A stretch of 51,790 nt of DNA from a virus. Location of the stretch: positions 1 through 51,790 of the IMG/VR virus record IMGVR_UViG_3300025525_000038, one strand, 5' to 3'. The position numbers were made by a program, and so were the translations under genes. Below, in pieces: positions 46,908 through 51,790 of the stretch. How positions within the stretch are numbered: position 1 is the first letter of the stretch; every line of letters starts with the position of its first letter. Below the pieces are notes generated by a model. The model ran no database searches. It was given only the letters and a program-made list of their open reading frames with translations, and was not told the origin of the DNA.

Positions 46908-49900
46908 TGGCAGCAAGTAAGAAATTTGAAATGATATTAGACCTCGTGGTCAACTTTGGTGCTGATGAAAAGAAGTTAGCTGAGTTGGCAATTATGACTC
47001 AAAAAGTTTTAGAAAAATCCGCTCCGGAAATTAAATTTGATGCAGATAATTTCAAGAATGAAATTAAAGGCATCGGCACTCTACTTCAATCATTAGAAGC
47101 CGACGGCAAAGCTATTGAAGATGCCTTGTCAGGAATTGAGATTGACATAGATACAAAAAAAGCCGAACAGGAATTTGCCATGTTATTGGAGAGTTTGAAA
47201 GATATTGATAATATTGATTTAGCGAAGCTCGAGCAAAGCATGGAAGGATTGAGTGGTGAACATCTTGCCAAATTAACTGAGGAATTGCAAAAAGCTTTTG
47301 ATAATATTGACACCGACAAATTTGAGAAAGAAATCAAAGGCATGGCAAAAGAATACGAAGAATCGGTTGCCAAAGTAACATCAGGATTAAACACTCAAAA
47401 GTCTGCACTTAAACAAATGGAAGCCACAGGGCAAAAAGGGAGCGAAGCATATAAAAAGCTACAAGAAGAAATCAAAAAATCTGAAAAAGAACTTCACAGA
47501 CTTGGTGTAACGCTTGAAAAACCAGTCACCTTCTTTGATAAAATGGCGAAATTCGGATTAGTGGCGAATGGGATTCAGCAAGTCACTCAGGCATTCGACC
47601 AATTTGTTACGCCATACAAAGAGTTCGACCAACAATTACGTAATGTTGGTACTCTTGGAGTTGAAAACTTTGAGGAGTTTCGAGATGCAGCGATTCAATT
47701 ATCTACCGAAGTCCCTGAAACTGTCGTTGGAGCAACAAAAGCGGTCTATACGGCAATTTCGGCAGGTGCAATCCCTGTCGTAAATGGTATGGCAGATGTT
47801 GCAGGTGGTATGGAGTTTATCAAACAAGCGTCCAAACTTGCCGTTGCAGGTTTGACAGATACCAACTCCGCTGTGTCATCTTTAGCATCTGTAACAAATG
47901 CTTATGGAACTGATATTTTATCAGCAGCTGATGCGGCTGATATATTGTTTGGTGCTGTAAAAAATGGCGTTACGACTGTTCCCGAAATGAACGCTTCATT
48001 AAGCCAAGTTGTACCTATTGCAGCAGCCGCAGGTGTTGGATTTAATCAAGTAGCGGGAGCGATTGTCACCCTAACCAAACAAGGCGTACCTACAGCTCAA
48101 GCAACTACTCAAATCCGTCAAGCCATTGTCGAATTAATGAAACCCGGAGCAAACCTTAAAAAAGTTATGGAAGAAGCCGGAGTTAGCATTGAATCATTAC
48201 AAAAAGACGGTTTGCAAGAATCAATGCGCAAGATTGGTGTTTCAATGAACAATATGGGTCTTGATGCGGCGAACACTTTCTCATCTGTAGAAGCTATTCA
48301 ATTTGCACTTTCTCAAACAGGCGAAAATGCCAAAAAAGCAGCTTCGGATTTCTTGCTTATCGAAGCATCCGCAGGAAGTGTTGAGAGTGCTTTTGCAACG
48401 GCTAATGAAGGTATTGGAGTACAAGTTCAAGGTATAATGAACAAAGTACAAGCAATGGCATTTGAAGTTTTTGGAGTATTAGGTGACCAAGCGGTCGTAT
48501 TGTTGGATTCTGCCAACAGTTTAGCTCCTATGATAACATCTTTCGCCGGGATTGGTGCAATGATACCTGAGGGGGCAATTGAACGTGTTGGTGACTTCGC
48601 AAAGTCATTAAAAACGAAATTAATCCCTGCCACAGTAGCCGCCGACGGAGCACAAAAAGCATTCAATCTGACAATGTTAGCGAATCCATATGTAATAGCA
48701 GCAGCTGCAATAGCGGGTCTTGTTGTTGGTGTTAAGTTATTATCTGATGCAATGCACGAATCAGCAGTTGAAAGGAAAGAAGCATTGGAAGCGGAAGCAA
48801 GTTTACTTGATACTCAAATTCAAATTGCTGAGAAACAAACTTCAATGTTGGAATCGAGCAATAAACTTGTTAAGGCATTTGAGGTAGAGGGCGAAGCGGC
48901 TATGACGAATAGAGATTTGATGTTGTCATTAGCAAAAGCATATCCGGGCGTCATTGATTCGAGCAAAAGTTATGCTGAGAATTTGACTGCTCTGCAGAAA
49001 GCGAGTAGCGAAAGTGCTGAAACTCTTGGCGAATTGCAAACCAAAATCGGTGATTTGCAAAATCAGAAATTTGACTTGGAAAGTAAAAAACTAACTATTG
49101 AAGTAGAAGTACAGAAAGAAGAGTTGGAAAACTTCGCAACTGACTTTTTGAATGATATTACTTTTGGTGACTACTTAGATGCGACAGCGTCAGGCATTGC
49201 TTTCCCTATTAAGGCAATAGTTGATTTTGCAAGTACAGGCGAAGTTGATTTTAGTTCATTAGAGAAAATCGGCTCTATTGCGACCGAATTCCTATTTGGT
49301 ACAAGCACAATTCGTAAACGTGTTGAAGCCCAAATAAAGACTTATACCGATGAAATCTCAAAAGCATCATCATCGGACGAAATCGCTCAAGCCGGTATCA
49401 AAATGCAAATGGCAATTTTAGAAGGCGAAGGTGAATTTAAGGATTTAAGTAACGAGCAAAAGCAAGCATTAATCGAGCAGGCACAGGCTGTGACTGACGC
49501 CAGATTGAAAGAGTTCGAGCGACAACAAAATGCAGCTGCCGAATATTATGATTTCCTAACTAAGAACGGTCAAAGCGAAGAAAAGACTATTGAATTGATT
49601 GCCACTAAGTTTGGAATCAGCAAGGATAAAGCAAAAGAAGTTGTTGCCGAGCAAAAAAAGCAAGTGGAAACAGCCAAAGAAACAGCCAAAGAAGTGGACA
49701 AAATCGCTAAGTCTTTTGATGCTGTAAAGACGGCAGCATCAACTTCATTTAACGAAGGATTGGCAAAAGAACTCGACTTGCAACTACAACTCCGAGATGC
49801 GAAAAGCAAAGGTGACAAAGAAGCAATTTCATCAATAAACCAACAATTGAAGGCACAACGTCAAGAAAACAGTCTTAGCAATGCCCAGCTGAAGAATCTT

Positions 49901-51790
49901 ACAAAATTAGAAGAACAAACCCTAAAACGGTACAATCCTGAGCCGGGAGAAAGATGGTTGGACGTGGTAAACAGAGTTTATGCTAATGAGAAATTGCAAT
50001 TGGATAATGCCTCACGATTGTATGAGTTAGATGTTCGCCGTGATGCAATTAGTCAAAATCGTGAAGCGAGTGCCTACGATGAATATAAAATAGCTCTGAA
50101 CACTCTCGAAGTTGCTAAACAACAAGAAGCAGAGTATAAAAAGGCATTAGCACTCAAACGGGAATTTACGGAAAATGCTGATGGCACAATTGAATTTAAA
50201 GCACGTATTAGCCAAGCTGAGCAAGATGAAATTAACCAAGCATTGGCAGATTTCAAATTTGATATTCAAGAGAAGGGACTGAATGTCATTGAAATCAATA
50301 TGAGTATTGACAAAGAGGCGATGGATATTGCCAAACAATTAGAAGATTTACAGCTTGAATCACTAAAAGCAGAAATTGAAATTGGCGTCAAAGGTGGTGA
50401 CAATTACGATGAAGTTCTTGGTTTACTTCGCCGACGTCATGAAGAGTATAAACGTGAATTAGAATCACATAAAGACACTGTGGTGAGCTTAGAAGAATCC
50501 ATGCAGGGCGAATTATCATTCTTGGGTGAAAATGCTACTGAGGAGCAAATAGCATCGGTAAAAGCTAAATATGGCACTTTGATTAATGAAGCAAAACTAA
50601 AGCAAATCGAAGCAATCAAAAATGAGCGTTCCGCGAATGACACAATATCCGGAATTGTAGATGATATGTATGCAAAGCGTTTGAGCCTCGTAGATGAATT
50701 CTATACAAAAGAGCGTAAGTATGTAGAAGGCAATTTCGATGCAATGAATTCCCGTCTTGCTGAGTACAACAAACGTTATTCAGACTTTGCTAATGAACGT
50801 TTAGATGCCGACCAACAATCAGGCTTATCTGCTCTTGACAAAGAAAAAGACGAAAAATTAAAACTTCTTGAAGATTACGGTAGGCTCGAATTACAAAGTA
50901 CCGCGAGTTTAGAAGAACGCAAATTAGCTATTGAAGAAGAATACAGAAAGAAACGTGCCGATGCTGAGGAAGATTTTGCTAAAGCTCGTAGCATTGCATT
51001 GAATTTTATGTCGGGCAAGGAGTTAGAATTAACTCGTGTTAAGGAACTAAAATTAGCAGAGTTGGAAAGCGATGGAATCAAAGAACGAATCGCCATCCTT
51101 GAAAGCAAAAGAAACGAGGGACCACTTTCGCTTGTTGATGAAAAAGCACTTGAAGGCTACAATGAGCAGTTAGCACAGATAAACGAAGTAATCAGTAATA
51201 ATGCTGATATATGGTCTGTTTCAATGTTTGAGGCAGGTGATGCTTTAAGCAGTATGACAACGGCATTAATAGCTGGTAACGCAGATGCGGCTGTTGAAAG
51301 TCTAAGGGATTATTTCAGCAAGGTATTTGGTATGGCGGCACAAGCGTTAAGCACCAAAATCAGCGAAACCGTTTTGAGCTTAGTATTGGATTGGTTAAAA
51401 TTAGCTCCAGGCGACCCCCTAACAAAAATGCTATTCTCCCCTGCCATCTATGCAGGTGTGAATGCAGGCGTCAACAAAATAGCTCAGCCGATTTTGAAAG
51501 GTTTGTTAAGTTTTTCGACAGGTGGTAGAGTTGACAGCCCGACAACATTCGTAGCAGGAGATGCGTCAAAACTTGGTGGACGTAATCGTGAATGGATAAC
51601 CACAGACCCGCAGTTGATTAGCATCATGCAATCGGCTATACGTGGGAGTAATCAACTACTCGAGCAACGTTTACGCTCAATCGAAAACTTGTTAGCAAGT
51701 CAGCAGTTAACAGCGACTTTGGCAGGACCCGATTTGAAATTAAGTTTGAAACGGACAGATGCAAAACAAGCAAGCAGAGCGAGACCATAA
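46907..51790 (+). CDS. Tail tape measure protein (complete, ends at window edge)
   Basis: 1627 residues, ATG overlapping the shifted chaperone stop. Coiled coils at about 1-220, then the tape-measure family core (about 235-480: FDQQLRNVGTLGVENFEEFR, AVYTAISAGAIPVVNGMADV, VVPIAAAAGVGFNQVAGAIV). A hydrophobic span near 590-615 (NPYVIAAAAIAGLVVGVKLL) is typical of the membrane-passing part. Long coiled coils fill 640-1420, followed by a Gly-rich end (LLSFSTGGRVDSPTTFVAGD). Length sets the tail length; by the usual ratio of about 0.15 nm per residue this predicts a tail of some 240 nm. Confidence 0.9.
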   Translation: MAASKKFEMILDLVVNFGADEKKLAELAIMTQKVLEKSAPEIKFDADNFKNEIKGIGTLLQSLEADGKAIEDALSGIEIDIDTKKAEQEFAMLLESLKDIDNIDLAKLEQSMEGLSGEHLAKLTEELQKAFDNIDTDKFEKEIKGMAKEYEESVAKVTSGLNTQKSALKQMEATGQKGSEAYKKLQEEIKKSEKELHRLGVTLEKPVTFFDKMAKFGLVANGIQQVTQAFDQFVTPYKEFDQQLRNVGTLGVENFEEFRDAAIQLSTEVPETVVGATKAVYTAISAGAIPVVNGMADVAGGMEFIKQASKLAVAGLTDTNSAVSSLASVTNAYGTDILSAADAADILFGAVKNGVTTVPEMNASLSQVVPIAAAAGVGFNQVAGAIVTLTKQGVPTAQATTQIRQAIVELMKPGANLKKVMEEAGVSIESLQKDGLQESMRKIGVSMNNMGLDAANTFSSVEAIQFALSQTGENAKKAASDFLLIEASAGSVESAFATANEGIGVQVQGIMNKVQAMAFEVFGVLGDQAVVLLDSANSLAPMITSFAGIGAMIPEGAIERVGDFAKSLKTKLIPATVAADGAQKAFNLTMLANPYVIAAAAIAGLVVGVKLLSDAMHESAVERKEALEAEASLLDTQIQIAEKQTSMLESSNKLVKAFEVEGEAAMTNRDLMLSLAKAYPGVIDSSKSYAENLTALQKASSESAETLGELQTKIGDLQNQKFDLESKKLTIEVEVQKEELENFATDFLNDITFGDYLDATASGIAFPIKAIVDFASTGEVDFSSLEKIGSIATEFLFGTSTIRKRVEAQIKTYTDEISKASSSDEIAQAGIKMQMAILEGEGEFKDLSNEQKQALIEQAQAVTDARLKEFERQQNAAAEYYDFLTKNGQSEEKTIELIATKFGISKDKAKEVVAEQKKQVETAKETAKEVDKIAKSFDAVKTAASTSFNEGLAKELDLQLQLRDAKSKGDKEAISSINQQLKAQRQENSLSNAQLKNLTKLEEQTLKRYNPEPGERWLDVVNRVYANEKLQLDNASRLYELDVRRDAISQNREASAYDEYKIALNTLEVAKQQEAEYKKALALKREFTENADGTIEFKARISQAEQDEINQALADFKFDIQEKGLNVIEINMSIDKEAMDIAKQLEDLQLESLKAEIEIGVKGGDNYDEVLGLLRRRHEEYKRELESHKDTVVSLEESMQGELSFLGENATEEQIASVKAKYGTLINEAKLKQIEAIKNERSANDTISGIVDDMYAKRLSLVDEFYTKERKYVEGNFDAMNSRLAEYNKRYSDFANERLDADQQSGLSALDKEKDEKLKLLEDYGRLELQSTASLEERKLAIEEEYRKKRADAEEDFAKARSIALNFMSGKELELTRVKELKLAELESDGIKERIAILESKRNEGPLSLVDEKALEGYNEQLAQINEVISNNADIWSVSMFEAGDALSSMTTALIAGNADAAVESLRDYFSKVFGMAAQALSTKISETVLSLVLDWLKLAPGDPLTKMLFSPAIYAGVNAGVNKIAQPILKGLLSFSTGGRVDSPTTFVAGDASKLGGRNREWITTDPQLISIMQSAIRGSNQLLEQRLRSIENLLASQQLTATLAGPDLKLSLKRTDAKQASRARP

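Noticed and set aside
1-51790. tRNA, rRNA, att sites, insertion sequences
   Set aside because: None could be recognised by eye; a covariance search would be needed to exclude small RNAs, and phage ends are not identifiable in this window.

Overview
The window is almost entirely a tailed-phage genome or prophage that follows the end of an RHS polymorphic-toxin gene. The DNA is AT-rich. Several intergenic regions carry the Bacteroidota-type promoter, TTTG then 19-21 nt then TAnnTTTG, with very good matches at 16896-16927 (minus), 18489-18520 (minus), 20715-20745 (plus) and 30386-30417 (plus). Together with the RHS type, this points to a host in the Bacteroidota/Chlorobiota-Ignavibacteriota (FCB) group. 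No integrase, MuA-like transposase, rRNA or tRNA is visible, and neither phage end could be identified, so integrated versus free state is undetermined.

Layout. (1) 1-1628: C-terminal end of an RHS protein with a variable tail, a small lipoprotein that may be its immunity protein, and a strong terminator. (2) 1682-16789, all minus strand: a 15-kb early operon read leftward from a promoter at 16.9 kb. It starts with small ribbon-helix-helix-like and HTH regulators, then an SMC-like ATPase, a PD-(D/E)XK nuclease, an RDF-like protein, a replication initiator, a RusA resolvase, an HNH protein, a DUF1937-DnaA domain IV fusion, an SF2 helicase, and finally a Mor-like transcription activator. (3) 16.9-21.2 kb: the control region, with an XRE regulator, a zinc-ribbon/PH/SHOCT protein, a truncated Bro-N antirepressor, a self-cleaving LexA/CI-type repressor, two lipoproteins, and about 1 kb of repeat-rich non-coding DNA. 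(4) 21.4-25.5 kb: accessory genes, including a DNA methyltransferase fused to a Mrr-like nuclease domain and four small rightward genes. (5) 25.5-30.3 kb, minus: Mu-type virion genes (gpG-like, gpF-like, DUF935 portal, large and small terminase). (6) 30.4-51.8 kb, plus: protease/scaffold, decoration protein, major capsid, head-tail connectors, lysis genes, tail fibres, tail tube, baseplate-like protein, a tail chaperone with a predicted -1 frameshift, and the complete tape measure gene ending at the last base.

How it works together. The repressor probably holds the leftward early promoter shut and is relieved by RecA-type self-cleavage. Early genes replicate by an initiator/helicase route with recombination help, not by visible Mu-type transposition. 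The Mor-like protein made at the end of the early operon could switch on the divergent virion operons. The head module is Mu-like but split into two opposite orientations around 30.4 kb.

The most notable observations are: (a) an 11-bp phased repeat inside the replication-initiator gene, matched by a second 11-bp array in the 20-kb intergenic region; (b) the DUF1937-DnaA domain IV fusion; (c) two covarying hairpins on either side of one early gene; (d) a duplicated repressor/promoter region enclosing 1.6 kb of accessory genes; (e) an endolysin gene nested in the end of a membrane-protein gene; and (f) a T7 slippery site in the tail chaperone.
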